A DNA stretch of 64,000 nt. Source: Niveibacterium sp. 24ML (GTDB lineage: Bacteria; Pseudomonadota; Gammaproteobacteria; Burkholderiales; Rhodocyclaceae). A model generated the notes under the pieces. It was not told the DNA's origin. It saw nothing but the letters and a program-made list of their open reading frames with translations, and searched no databases. Of this stretch, positions 26,615 through 38,078 are shown one piece after another. The translations under genes were made by a program, and so were the position numbers. The stretch's first letter is position 1, and each line of letters begins with the position of its first letter. Location: NCBI RefSeq assembly GCF_026586805.1, contig NZ_JAPFHA010000025.1, forward strand, positions 1 to 64,000, given 5' to 3'.

Positions 26615-26716
26615 TCACCACAAAGGCACAAAGGTGCACAAAGGGCCGCGAAGAAAAGCGATTTCTTGTTTGAGTCTGGGTCTCTTTGTGGTGCTTCGTG
26701 CCTTCGAGGTGAACCA
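26615..26716. repeat. CACAAAG-type intergenic repeat, copy 2
   Basis: Lies between kynU and kynB. CACCACAAAG (26616-26625) is an inverted copy of CTTTGTGGTG (26684-26693), and the segment shares CGCGAAGAAAAGC (26647-26659) with copy 1. It could fold into a long imperfect hairpin in the kynB-kynU transcript. Confidence 0.5.
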
Positions 26717-26745
26717 CAGCGCGTCATGAAACGCCGCAGCGCCAA

Positions 26746-27381
26746 TCACGCCAGCGCCCGCAGCACCGCGCGCACCGGACTGGCGTCGGCAGTGACCAGT
26801 TTCAGCGGCAGCGCGATCAGTTCGTAGTCACCCGCCGCCACCTCATCGAGCACGAGACATTCGAGCACCGCCATGCCGTGCGCGCGCACGCGCTGATGGC
26901 TATCGAGCGTTTTCGATTGCTCGGGGTCTATCGAGGGCGTATCGATGCCGACCAGCTTCACGCCCAACTCTGCAAGCAAGTCGATGGTCTCGGGCGCCAA
27001 GGCGGTGAAGATCGGATCCCATGCCTCCACCGCAGCACGAAAACGGGTGCGCACCAGCACGCGCGGCGGGGTATCGATGAGCTGCGGTGCCAACAGATCC
27101 GGCGTGATCAACGCACGACGGCCGATCGCGTGGATCACACGACAGGGCCCGAGATAAGCATCAAGCGGCACAGCACCAATCGCCGCCCCTTGCGGGTCGT
27201 AATGCAGGGGTGCATCGGCATGCGCGCCGGTGTGCGGTGAAAGCGTGAGCGTGCTGACGTTAACCGGGCTGTCGAGCCCGAGCTGCCAGGTCCAGGCTTG
27301 GGAAAACGGGGTATCGCCGGGAAAGACCGGCGTCGCGGCAGAAACGGGCGGGGAAATGTCCCACAGGCGGGGCGCTGTCAT
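26746..27381 (-). CDS. kynB: kynurenine formamidase
   Basis: 211 residues from ATG 27381; a TTG two codons earlier is a weaker candidate. Cyclase-type metal-dependent amidohydrolase with [17 protein letters not shown] at the N-terminus and the metal-binding [12 protein letters not shown] motif, plus [19 protein letters not shown], all typical of bacterial KynB. It hydrolyses N-formylkynurenine to kynurenine, the step before kynureninase encoded next to it. Confidence 0.94.
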   Translation of the reverse strand: MTAPRLWDISPPVSAATPVFPGDTPFSQAWTWQLGLDSPVNVSTLTLSPHTGAHADAPLHYDPQGAAIGAVPLDAYLGPCRVIHAIGRRALITPDLLAPQLIDTPPRVLVRTRFRAAVEAWDPIFTALAPETIDLLAELGVKLVGIDTPSIDPEQSKTLDSHQRVRAHGMAVLECLVLDEVAAGDYELIALPLKLVTADASPVRAVLRALA

Positions 27382-27560
27382 GGGCAATGGCCGGCCTGTT
27401 CGGCCGGCTCCATCAAGTTGCGAGCCTGCAGTCTAGCGGTGCGCCGATGCCAGGTCATGCGCAGCGAGAAAAATGCCACGCTGCAACGCCACGCCAAGTC
27501 TCATCATGCGAAACCACATTTTGCGTTTCTATCGGATAATGCAATTTCGCTGCCTGATCA

Positions 27561-29072
27561 ATGAGTTCCCTGATGACCGAAACCGATTTTCGCCACCTTG
27601 TCGCGCGCCTTGAGCGCGAATGCGACATTGCGCCCGAGCGCTATCGGTTTCGGGTCAAGGCGTTGGCGACGCTGGGCTACGCCTACGCGGTGGGCATGCT
27701 CGCGCTCTGCGTAGCCGGTGTGATCGGCGGGATCGCGCTGGTGTTGGCCCACCAGCCGTTCATCGGCGGCAAGCTGGCGCTGTTTTCCATTGTGTCGACG
27801 GCGCTGGTTGTGCGCGGCCTGTGGGTGCGGCTCGACCCGCCAAAAGGCCGCCGGATCGGCCGCGACGAGGCGCCCCATCTTTGGCGCCTGATCGACAAGC
27901 TGCGCGCCAAACAACCGGGCCCGCAGATCCACGAAATCATTGTCGATGACGAATTTAACGCGTCGATCGTCCAGACGCCGCGGCTGGGCGTGCTGGGCTG
28001 GTACCGCAACACCCTCACCGTGGGCCTGCCGTTGATGCAGGCACTCTCACCCAAGGAATTCGCGGCCGTCGTGGCGCACGAGTACGGCCACCTCTCCGGC
28101 GCACACGGCAAGTCGGGCGCCTGGATCTACCGCACGCGCCTGGTCTGGATGCGCCTGGCCACTGCGTTCTCAGAGGAAGACGGCTGGTTTGACAAGCTCT
28201 TCACCCGCTTCTTCCGCTGGTACTTCCCCTGGTTCAATGCGTACAGCTTTGTGCTCGCGCGTCAGCAGGAATACGAAGCTGACCGCGCCGCCGCGCATTT
28301 TGTCGGGCGCAGCACCATGGGTGCGGCCCTGGTAGCGGCCAGCGTCAAGGGGCGTTTCATGAGCGAAACCTTCTGGCCGGGCCTGTATGCGCAGGCCGAC
28401 CACCAGCCGCGGCCTGGCTTCTTGCCACATGCCAGCCTGCGCATGGCGCTACGCGTGGCGGGCGACTCGGCGGACTTCAAGACCTGGATGTGGGAAGCGC
28501 TGGCCAAGCGCACCACTTACGACGATACCCACCCCTGCCTGCGGGACCGCCTTGAGGCACTGCGCGTCAAGCCGGTGGTGCCAGCGCAGCCAGCTCACTC
28601 GGCGGCACAGGTGCTGTTGCGCGACGCGCTGGGGTCGATCACCGCCGATCTGGATGCCGCCTGGCTGCGCCGCACCGAAGCGGACTGGCGCGAACGCCAC
28701 AACAAGGTACAGGCCGCGCAGATGGTGATCGATCGCTTCGCAGGCAGCGATCCGCGCACGCTCAAACTGGAAGACAAGAACCGCTTTGCACTGGCGATGC
28801 TCACGCTCGATCGCAAGGACGAAGCCCTGCCCCTGCTGCGCGACGCGGCAGAGCAAGCGGGTGGCAGTGCCGAGACCGCGATGGCGGCAGGCCGATTACT
28901 CGCCGAAGCCGGCGACGACGCGGCGGTGAAGTACTTCAACCTGGCAATGGATCGCGACGGCGACATCATCGCGGAAGCCACCTGGCGTGTGGCACACCTG
29001 TACGAGCAGATCGGCAACGAGGCCTTGGCAAAAGAGTGGCACGAGCGCTACGAACGCATCATGGCGGACTGA
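27561..29072 (+). CDS. M48 family metallopeptidase
   Basis: 503 residues. Two membrane segments (about 40-65 and 70-90) precede a zinc peptidase domain with HEYGH (H173, E174, H177) in AVVAHEYGHLSGAHG, and the later QEYEADRAAAHFVGR supplies the third zinc ligand glutamate. The C-terminal 150 residues look like helical repeats (TPR-like). Family members act at the inner membrane in protein quality control. A GATAAT box at 27535-27540 would give a very short leader; no clear ribosome-binding site is seen, and ATG 27573 is an alternative start. Confidence 0.85.
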   Translation: MSSLMTETDFRHLVARLERECDIAPERYRFRVKALATLGYAYAVGMLALCVAGVIGGIALVLAHQPFIGGKLALFSIVSTALVVRGLWVRLDPPKGRRIGRDEAPHLWRLIDKLRAKQPGPQIHEIIVDDEFNASIVQTPRLGVLGWYRNTLTVGLPLMQALSPKEFAAVVAHEYGHLSGAHGKSGAWIYRTRLVWMRLATAFSEEDGWFDKLFTRFFRWYFPWFNAYSFVLARQQEYEADRAAAHFVGRSTMGAALVAASVKGRFMSETFWPGLYAQADHQPRPGFLPHASLRMALRVAGDSADFKTWMWEALAKRTTYDDTHPCLRDRLEALRVKPVVPAQPAHSAAQVLLRDALGSITADLDAAWLRRTEADWRERHNKVQAAQMVIDRFAGSDPRTLKLEDKNRFALAMLTLDRKDEALPLLRDAAEQAGGSAETAMAAGRLLAEAGDDAAVKYFNLAMDRDGDIIAEATWRVAHLYEQIGNEALAKEWHERYERIMAD

Positions 29073-29213
29073 GCCCCTAGCCGCTCCACTGCCGTGCCGC
29101 TTCAAGACAGCTCACGGCATCGTACGGCGGCCAGAGCGTGCGCCGCTTGGCCGCAAACGCAGGCGGCAAGACACCGGGCTACTCAAGAATCCCGTGAGCT
29201 CGGACCAGATCGC

Positions 29214-29969
29214 TCACCAGCGGAAGGCAAGCCCTGCCCCCAAGCCGTGGTCGACGGCCGAATCCATCAGGCCACGCCGATACCCCACATCCAGATCCAG
29301 GGTTGGCAGCACGCGATAGATTGCACCCAGTGTCAGCAGCCCCGCATTGCCCACTGAATCCGGCGCATCACCGGAGTAGGCGACCACCTCTCCCACCAGC
29401 TGCCAAGCGTCGCTGAGCTGGTAGGCGGCGGCGGTCGACAGGGCCCACTGCCACTTGCGCTGATCATCCACATCGCCCGTGAAGTAGAGGCCCACTGCGT
29501 TGGCCATCAAAGTCCACTCGCCCACCTCGACGCTGACAATCGCGGCGCCCGAGTAGTACGGCAGACCATTGCCAAGCCCGCGTTCTGCGTCGCCGGTTGG
29601 CAGGTTCGCGCTGGCCTTGAGCGCCAGGGCAATGTCATCGTTCTCGAACCAGCGCCACTTGGCGCCCAGGCTGGCATCGCCCGCGCCACGCGCCACGGCG
29701 GCGTTGCCGCCCTCGGCTTCCGCTTCGCTGCGCAAGGCCGTCCCGTTGACGAAGAGGTCAAACGAATCGCTCAGGCCGGTGCTCAGCGTCAGGTTGGCGA
29801 ACCGCTGCTGCGTGCGGGTCTCCGGTTCGTGCAGGTAGTCCGCATTGAGCTCAAGCTGCCACGCACCAGCACCTTGGGTACCGGCATCGTCAGAGCTAAG
29901 GGGGTGCGCTGCGAGGGCAATGCCCGGCAGGCAGAAAAGCAAAGCAAGGCGTTTTGGCATCGACGTCAT
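29214..29969 (-). CDS. putative outer-membrane beta-barrel protein
   Basis: 251 residues with a signal peptide (about 1-20). The N-terminus after cleavage (HPLSSDDAGTQGAGAWQLEL) and the repeated amphipathic strands ending in an aromatic residue (GLAFRW) fit the transporter/phenol meta-pathway-like outer-membrane family (PF13557 type). Members are thought to be small channels or porin-like proteins. No linked pathway is evident. It is convergent with the M48 gene. Confidence 0.7.
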   Translation of the reverse strand: MTSMPKRLALLFCLPGIALAAHPLSSDDAGTQGAGAWQLELNADYLHEPETRTQQRFANLTLSTGLSDSFDLFVNGTALRSEAEAEGGNAAVARGAGDASLGAKWRWFENDDIALALKASANLPTGDAERGLGNGLPYYSGAAIVSVEVGEWTLMANAVGLYFTGDVDDQRKWQWALSTAAAYQLSDAWQLVGEVVAYSGDAPDSVGNAGLLTLGAIYRVLPTLDLDVGYRRGLMDSAVDHGLGAGLAFRW

Positions 29970-30065
29970 CCGGTTGCTTGGTCAGGCACCGAAGGTAACA
30001 ACGGCAGCCTCAACCAGAACTTGACGTAGATAAATTACATGCGATTAATTCTCATTAGCCGCCAA

Positions 30066-31970
<1,905 letters not shown>

Positions 31971-32148
31971 CGCAACATCCGGGCAGTACAAGGAAGGGCG
32001 TGATTCTACCGGCTTGGCTGCCACGCCCCCGACAAAGCCGTCGCCCAAAGCAGCGCCGCGCAAGATTCGCTTGCAATTGCCGCCACCCGGATCGTGACAA
32101 GCCAAGCCTTGTCAGGGCAGCATCCGCCCTGACCCGACAAACGGAACC

Positions 32149-33168
32149 ATGATGAAACGACGATCCGTACTCTTGCTCACGCTGCTGTGTGCCGCGCTGG
32201 GCCTTGCCGCCCCGCCTGCCTTGGCGGCCGCCGCCAAGGCGAAACCCCGCAAGCAAACCGCCACGCCCGCGCCCACCAGCCCGGCAAGCCACGTCGAAAT
32301 CAAGGTCAATGATCTGTCCGAGCGCTTCATCGGCTTCTACAACGAGGCCAGCAAGCCCGGCCTTGATGCCGACCAGCGCTGGAAGCTCTGGCAAACCCAG
32401 TACGGCTTCAGCGCCATGCCGAACGACCCCGCAGGCATGGCAATGGCGCGCGCGCTGCTCGACGCGGCCTGGCCGCGCTATCCCGAGGTGATGGACCGCA
32501 TCGTCACGGGCTACGCGGGGATGCGTCCCTCCCCCGAGCGGCAGGCGCGGGCTGCGGCCGAGTTGCTCAAGCTCGATCAACCGATGCGTCTGCGGCTGGT
32601 GGCCTACGTCGGCTTTCTTGAAGGCAACGGCTTTACCCTCGGCAACCGGGGCGAAGTGCGTGTGGCCATTCCGATCGAGGATGCCCCCGAGCACCGAGCT
32701 ATCACCGCGGCGCATGAGCTGACCCATGCGGTGCACATCTCGCTCGGCGCACTTGAGGGCGAAGGCGCACAAACGGTCGCCGCGGTGGCGCTGTCTGAAG
32801 GCCTGGCGATGCATGCATCGCGCGCGCTGGTGCCCGGCGGGCGAATCGAGCGCTATGTGGAATACCTGCCCGGCTGGTTCCGCGACGCGGAAAGCATGCA
32901 GCGCCAGATCTACGAGGCGATCCGCCCGCAGCTGATCCGCGAAGACCCGGATACGCTGATGCGCGTCACCCACGGGCACGGCAACACCGGGCTCGAACGC
33001 GAAGCCTACTACCTGGGCTGGAAGGTGGTTGAACTGTGGCTGAGCGAAGGCCGCAGCCTGGCGCAGATCGCGCGCATACCGGCCGCGAGGATGGTTGAAG
33101 AAGTCGATGCGGCGGTCGGGCGGCTGATCGCCAGGCTACCCGCAAGGAACACCGCCGAGCTTGACTGA
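32149..33168 (+). CDS. putative secreted zincin-like protease
   Basis: 339 residues with a signal peptide (about 1-28) and an Ala/Pro/Lys linker. The central region has an HExxH zinc motif, AAHELTHAVH (H189, E190, H193), and a downstream SEGLAMHASR, where E217 could be the third ligand in gluzincin style. Similar secreted proteins are annotated only as hypothetical or DUF2268-like. It lies next to an M13 peptidase gene on the same strand with a 122-base gap. Activity is inferred from the motif only. Confidence 0.6.
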   Translation: MMKRRSVLLLTLLCAALGLAAPPALAAAAKAKPRKQTATPAPTSPASHVEIKVNDLSERFIGFYNEASKPGLDADQRWKLWQTQYGFSAMPNDPAGMAMARALLDAAWPRYPEVMDRIVTGYAGMRPSPERQARAAAELLKLDQPMRLRLVAYVGFLEGNGFTLGNRGEVRVAIPIEDAPEHRAITAAHELTHAVHISLGALEGEGAQTVAAVALSEGLAMHASRALVPGGRIERYVEYLPGWFRDAESMQRQIYEAIRPQLIREDPDTLMRVTHGHGNTGLEREAYYLGWKVVELWLSEGRSLAQIARIPAARMVEEVDAAVGRLIARLPARNTAELD

Positions 33169-33290
33169 CAATGACGGTGCGCACAGCGGCGCCAGCCGCG
33201 CATCAAGCATAATCCGGCCCAAGCCGCGAAGCGGCACATCGACCGACATGCCGCCGCACCGCGCGGCAACCGCCATCTGGAGTGCTTTGA

Positions 33291-35357
33291 ATGCCTTATC
33301 GCTTTGCCCGCACGGGCGTCCTGATTGCCTGCCTCGGCACGCTGACCTGTGCGGCCCATGCTGGCAGCGTGGCCGACGAAACCCCGCTCGACACCCTGCC
33401 CTACACGCCGGGCCTCGATGTCAGTGCGATGGACCGCAACGCCAACCCCTGCGAAGACCTCTACCAGTTTGCGTGCGGCAGCTGGAACAAGCTCAATCCG
33501 ATTCCGGCCGACCAGGCGCGCTGGAGCGTCTACAGCAAGATGGCTGCCGAGGGGCAACGCTTCCAGTGGGGCATCCTGCAACGCCTTGCCGCTGCCACGA
33601 ATGGCAACACGCCGTTGCAGCAGAAGCTGGGCAACTACTTTGCCGCCTGCATGGACGAAGCGCATGTTGAAGCGGCCGGCGTTTCGCCGCTCACCCCACT
33701 GCTGCGGCGAATCGACGGGCTCGCCGACAAGGCCGCCCTGCCGGCGCTGCTGGCCGACCTGCATCAGGATCTGCCGGGCGGCAGTCCGTTCTTCGCCTTT
33801 GGCGCGGCGCAGGACTTCGGTGACGCCAGCCGTGTCATTGCATTCGCCTATTCGGGTGGCCTGAGCCTTCCCGATCGCGACAACTACCTCAAGACCGACG
33901 CCCGCAACCGCACCCTGCGCAAGCAATATGTCGAACACATGACGCGGATGTTTGCGCTGCTCGACGACGCCCCCGGTGTGGCGGCACGCAACGCCGCCGA
34001 CGTGATGCGAATCGAGACCGCGCTGGCGCAGGCCACGCTGAGCCGGGTGGAACAGCGCGATCCATACAAGCAGTTCAACCTGCGCGACGCACGCGGCTTG
34101 CAGGCCATGACGCCACAGTTCAACTGGGCGAGCTACCTTGCCGGGCTCAAGCAACCGGGGCTCGATCAGTTCAACGTGACCGAGCCGCGCTTCTATGCGC
34201 AGTTCAATGCCCTGCTCGCGCGCGAGTCACTCACCGCGATCAAGAACTACCTTCGCTGGCAAGCCGCCAACGCCCTGGCGCCGCACCTCTCGAAGGCCTT
34301 TGTAGACGAGAACTTCGCCTTCTTCGGCAAGACCTTGCGCGGCACCCCGGCGCAGCAACCGCGCTGGAAGCGCTGCGTTGCGCTGACCGATCAGCAGCTG
34401 GGCGAAGCACTGGGGCAGGAATTCGTCAGTCGCGCCTTCAGCGCCGAGCTCAAAGCACAGACGCTGCAGATGACCAAACAGATCGAAGCGGCGATGGCCA
34501 AGGACATCGAAAGCCTCACCTGGATGAGCCCGCAGACCAAGCAGCGCGCCCAGGAGAAGCTGGGTGCCATCGTCAACAAGATCGGCTACCCGGATCGCTG
34601 GCGCAACTACGATGCCTTCACCGTGAGCCGCGGCGACTACACCGGCAACGTAACCCGTGGCACCCGCTTCGAAGCGCAACGCCAGCTGGCGAAGATCGGC
34701 AAACCGCTTGATCGCGGCGAATGGTTGATGACGCCTTCAACCGTCAACGCCTACTACGACCCGCAGATGAACAGCATCAACTTCCCGGCCGCCGTGCTGC
34801 AAGCGCCGCTGTACGACCCGAAAATGGACGATGCGCCCAACTACGGCAACACCGGCGGCACGATCGGCCACGAGCTGATCCACGCCTTTGACGACGAGGG
34901 ACGCAAGTTCGACGCGCAAGGCCGCCTGCGTGACTGGTGGACGAAGAAAGACGCGAAAGCCTTCGAAACCCGGGCCCAGTGCGTCAGCGATCAGTACGCC
35001 AAGTACGTGGTCATCGACGATATCCGCATCAACAGCCGCCTGACGCTGGGCGAAGACCTCGCAGATCTGGGCGGCCTGATCCTCGCGTGGTCGGCCTGGA
35101 AGGCCGAGACGGCCAACAAGGTGCTGGAGAATCGCGATGGCCTCACGCCAGAGCAGCGCTTCTTCGTCGGCTTTGCGCAATGGACTTGCGGCGACACCCG
35201 GCCGGAGGAACTGCGTATCCACGCCATGACCGACCCGCATTCACCCAGCAAGTACCGGATCAATGGCGTGGTGGTGAACATGCCGGAATTTCAGCAGGCG
35301 TTTTCCTGCAAGCCGGGGCAGGCGATGGTGAAAGAGAAGCGCTGCCGCGTCTGGTAA
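33291..35357 (+). CDS. M13 family metallopeptidase (neprilysin/PepO-like), secreted
   Basis: 688 residues. Signal peptide about 1-25, N-terminal M13 domain, then the catalytic domain with HELIH (H527, E528, H531) in TIGHELIHAFDDEG and the third ligand E588 in GEDLADLGG, with D592 as the usual helper. VNAYYDPQMNSINFPAAVLQ is the conserved substrate-binding segment and the C-terminus ends CRVW, as in neprilysins. It cleaves oligopeptides, probably in the periplasm. A hairpin follows the gene. Confidence 0.93.
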   Translation: MPYRFARTGVLIACLGTLTCAAHAGSVADETPLDTLPYTPGLDVSAMDRNANPCEDLYQFACGSWNKLNPIPADQARWSVYSKMAAEGQRFQWGILQRLAAATNGNTPLQQKLGNYFAACMDEAHVEAAGVSPLTPLLRRIDGLADKAALPALLADLHQDLPGGSPFFAFGAAQDFGDASRVIAFAYSGGLSLPDRDNYLKTDARNRTLRKQYVEHMTRMFALLDDAPGVAARNAADVMRIETALAQATLSRVEQRDPYKQFNLRDARGLQAMTPQFNWASYLAGLKQPGLDQFNVTEPRFYAQFNALLARESLTAIKNYLRWQAANALAPHLSKAFVDENFAFFGKTLRGTPAQQPRWKRCVALTDQQLGEALGQEFVSRAFSAELKAQTLQMTKQIEAAMAKDIESLTWMSPQTKQRAQEKLGAIVNKIGYPDRWRNYDAFTVSRGDYTGNVTRGTRFEAQRQLAKIGKPLDRGEWLMTPSTVNAYYDPQMNSINFPAAVLQAPLYDPKMDDAPNYGNTGGTIGHELIHAFDDEGRKFDAQGRLRDWWTKKDAKAFETRAQCVSDQYAKYVVIDDIRINSRLTLGEDLADLGGLILAWSAWKAETANKVLENRDGLTPEQRFFVGFAQWTCGDTRPEELRIHAMTDPHSPSKYRINGVVVNMPEFQQAFSCKPGQAMVKEKRCRVW

Positions 35358-35378
35358 AACAGCCACTTCAAACGAAAC

Positions 35379-35405
35379 AGCGGTGGCGTGGCATGCACCA
35401 CCGCT
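35379..35405 (+). terminator. hairpin after the M13 peptidase gene
   Basis: A perfect 8-base stem, AGCGGTGG with CCACCGCT, with an 11-base loop, followed by ATTTG. It may terminate the peptidase transcript before the DUF4124 gene, whose ATG is 18 bases downstream. Confidence 0.5.
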
Positions 35406-35423
35406 ATTTGAATCGGGGGCCCC

Positions 35424-35828
35424 ATGTACCGAACCCTTGCCGCCTTGCTGCTCTGCGCCGCCACCAGTGCGAACGCGGGCGTATACAAATGGACGGACGA
35501 AAACGGCAAGGTTCACTACAGCGACATCCCCCCGCCCAAGACCGATCCCAGCAAGGTGCCGCTGACACCGCCTTCGGGCTTTTCGGGCCCCGAGATGCCC
35601 GAGCCCTCAAGCGAACGGACTCCGCGCCGAGCGAAATCCGACGAAACCGAAAAGCGCGAGCAAGAGCTCAAGCAGGCCTGCAAGCAGTTGCGCAGCGAGC
35701 AACAGCGCCTTGAAAACGCCCCCAGCGGCAACGCCCTCAAGGACGGCAACCAGCGTGCCGCGCTGGCCGCCGCCGTCGAACGCAATCAGGCCATGCTCAA
35801 GGAACTCGGCTGCGACGCAGTGCGCTGA
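35424..35828 (+). CDS. DUF4124 domain protein, secreted
   Basis: 134 residues. A signal peptide (about 1-18) is followed by the DUF4124 domain, whose core GVYKWTDENGKVHYSDIPPP is conserved in small secreted proteobacterial proteins. The rest is a charged coiled-coil-like helix with a single pair of cysteines (near 86 and 131). Function unknown. The stop directly abuts the convergent esterase gene. Confidence 0.82.
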   Translation: MYRTLAALLLCAATSANAGVYKWTDENGKVHYSDIPPPKTDPSKVPLTPPSGFSGPEMPEPSSERTPRRAKSDETEKREQELKQACKQLRSEQQRLENAPSGNALKDGNQRAALAAAVERNQAMLKELGCDAVR

Positions 35829-36713
35829 TCAGGGCTTGCGCAACGCGGCGAGCACCGCCTCGAAAGCGGAGCCACTGGTCGCGATCGTCGTGAAATGATC
35901 GCCCGCCACCGTGCTGACCGTCACACTGGCGCCCGCCGCCTCAGCGGCATCGCGATAGCGCTGCGCCTGCGCCGCCGGAACGATGGCGTCACCGCTGGCC
36001 GTAATCAGGCTGACCTGCGCCGCCGCAGGCAGCATCAAGAGCGGCGAGGTCTGGACCAGGCGTGACTCGCTCGGTTCCTGCTCGCCCAGCAAGCGCGGTA
36101 TCGCGCTGGCGCAGCCGCGGCCCTCGCCCGGGTAGCGCTGCAGATCGGTAATCGCCGCCAGGCCCAGCGCGCGCTGCGGTAACTGCGGCGTGGCCGAATA
36201 AAGCGGGCTATCGGAGGTCAGGCGGTTCCGGCTCGCGGCCCACAGCGCCAAGTGCCCGCCGGCCGAGTGCCCGACCACCGTAAGGCGGCTCAGATCAAGC
36301 GGATAGCGGCTTGCAAGCGTGGGCGTGAAGTCGAGCGCGGCCGCGATATCGGTGAAGGTGTCGGGCCAGCGGTAATCGGCGTCGCCCGGCAAGCGGTATT
36401 CGATGTTCCAGACCGCCCAGCCAGCATCGCGCAAGGCGCCGCTGAAATCGTTCATGAAGCCAGCCGAGGCAATGCTCCGCTGCCAGCACCCGCCATGAAT
36501 CACAAGCACCAGCGGATGCGGCCCAGCGCCCGGCGGCAGCCCCAGGTAGCCAAACTGCTGGGGGGCCGCACCGTAAGGCACCACCACGGTGGAAGCGGGT
36601 GCCGGCGCCGGCGCTGGATTCGCCACGCTGCCCGAATCAAGCGCGCCGCCGCCGCAGGCCGACAGTGCCAGCGCGAACCCGCACGCCCATCCCCAATCGC
36701 GCAAACGCTGCAT
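35829..36713 (-). CDS. alpha/beta hydrolase lipoprotein (esterase-like)
   Basis: 294 residues. A lipoprotein signal with lipobox LSAC (about residue 20) and a Pro/Ala linker precede an alpha/beta hydrolase. The oxyanion motif HGGCW and the nucleophile elbow GHSAGG are visible; GDAIVPAAQAQ holds the likely acid and GDHFT the catalytic histidine. It resembles esterases of the kynurenine formamidase-like/BD-FAE group. Substrate unknown; probably tethered to a cell membrane facing the periplasm. Confidence 0.8.
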   Translation of the reverse strand: MQRLRDWGWACGFALALSACGGGALDSGSVANPAPAPAPASTVVVPYGAAPQQFGYLGLPPGAGPHPLVLVIHGGCWQRSIASAGFMNDFSGALRDAGWAVWNIEYRLPGDADYRWPDTFTDIAAALDFTPTLASRYPLDLSRLTVVGHSAGGHLALWAASRNRLTSDSPLYSATPQLPQRALGLAAITDLQRYPGEGRGCASAIPRLLGEQEPSESRLVQTSPLLMLPAAAQVSLITASGDAIVPAAQAQRYRDAAEAAGASVTVSTVAGDHFTTIATSGSAFEAVLAALRKP

Positions 36714-36860
36714 GCCCCGCTCCGCTCATCCTCTGCGGCTGTGACCGCCCGCACCCGAAAAAGTGCCTGCCCGGCATTTGATCGAAAGCTTGGCCGCGGC
36801 AAGGGCGAGTCGCTACGATCTGCCTGCCACTGCTGGCACCCGGTCGTGAAAGGATGGCTG

Positions 36861-38066
36861 ATGCTGCAACTCGACGTTTATGGAACCCTGGTGGCCGCCT
36901 CGCTGGTGCTGCTTGCCGGGCGCATGCTGGTCAGCAAGATCGGCCTGCTCAAGGCCTACACGATCCCCGAGCCGGTGGCCGGCGGCCTGATCGTTGCATT
37001 GGGGCTGCTCGTGGCGCACTCGACCCTGGGCTTCCAGGTCAAGTTCGACGCCAGCATGCAAGCCCCGATGATGCTGACCTTCTTTGCCTGCATTGGGCTC
37101 AACGCCGATCTGGCCAGCCTGCGGCAGGGCGGCCGGCGGCTGGCGGTATTCCTCGGCGTGGTGCTTGGGCTGTTGATGCTGCAGAACCTGCTGGGTATCA
37201 CGCTGGCAAAACTGCTGGGGCTCGATCCGCTGATCGGCCTGCTCGCCGGCTCGATCACACTGTCCGGCGGCCACGGCACGGGCGCGGCGTGGAGCAGCGT
37301 CTTCAGCGAACGCTATGGCCTCGCCTCCACCACCGAACTCGCGATGGCCTGCGCCACCTTCGGGTTGGTGCTCGGCGGGCTGATCGGCGGCCCGGTCGCG
37401 CGTTTCCTGACCCGGGGGGTCAGGCTGCCCGCCCGCGGCCCGCAGGGCGGCGACGCACCGACAACCTTCGAAGCGCCCGATACCGTGCGCCTGATCACCG
37501 CACCGGCGCTGATCGAAACGCTTGCGCTGATTTCATGCTGCCTGCTCGGCGGCCACGCGATTGCCGGTGCACTCAAGGGCAGCGCGCTCGAGCTGCCGGT
37601 TTTCGTGTGCGCGCTGTTCGTCGGGGTGCTGCTACGCAATGGCCTGGCGGCGCTGGGCTTGTACCAGGTGTTCGAGCGCGCGGTGTCGGTACTGGGCAAC
37701 GTCGCGCTCGCACTTTTTCTTGCAATGGCGCTGATGTCGCTGCGCTTGTGGGAATTGTCGGCGCTTGCGCTGCCGATGCTGGTGATTCTTGCAAGCCAGA
37801 CCGCGCTGATGGCTTGCTACGCGATCTTCGTCACCTTCCCGGTGATGGGGCGCAGCTATGACGCCGCAGTGATTGCCGGCGGCCACTGCGGCTTTGGCCT
37901 CGGCGCCACGCCCACGGCAATCGCCAACATGCAGGCGGTGACCGATCGCTTCGGCCCCTCGCATGTGGCCTTCCTGATCGTGCCGATGGTGGGCGCGTTC
38001 TTCATCGACATCGCCAACGCGCTGGTGATCAAGGGCTTCCTCGGGCTCAGCGAGCTGATCCGCTGA
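36861..38066 (+). CDS. gltS: sodium/glutamate symporter
   Basis: 401 residues from ATG 36861, with AAAGGA 6 bases upstream; the length equals E. coli GltS. About ten membrane helices in two inverted halves, with AYTIPEPVAGGLIVA, GGHGTGAAWSSVF and GGHCGFGLGATPTAIANM typical of the family (Na+/glutamate, ESS). It imports glutamate with sodium, so it may benefit from the sodium gradient maintained by the Mrp system. Confidence 0.93.
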   Translation: MLQLDVYGTLVAASLVLLAGRMLVSKIGLLKAYTIPEPVAGGLIVALGLLVAHSTLGFQVKFDASMQAPMMLTFFACIGLNADLASLRQGGRRLAVFLGVVLGLLMLQNLLGITLAKLLGLDPLIGLLAGSITLSGGHGTGAAWSSVFSERYGLASTTELAMACATFGLVLGGLIGGPVARFLTRGVRLPARGPQGGDAPTTFEAPDTVRLITAPALIETLALISCCLLGGHAIAGALKGSALELPVFVCALFVGVLLRNGLAALGLYQVFERAVSVLGNVALALFLAMALMSLRLWELSALALPMLVILASQTALMACYAIFVTFPVMGRSYDAAVIAGGHCGFGLGATPTAIANMQAVTDRFGPSHVAFLIVPMVGAFFIDIANALVIKGFLGLSELIR

Positions 38067-38078
38067 GCCCCCGGCAGA

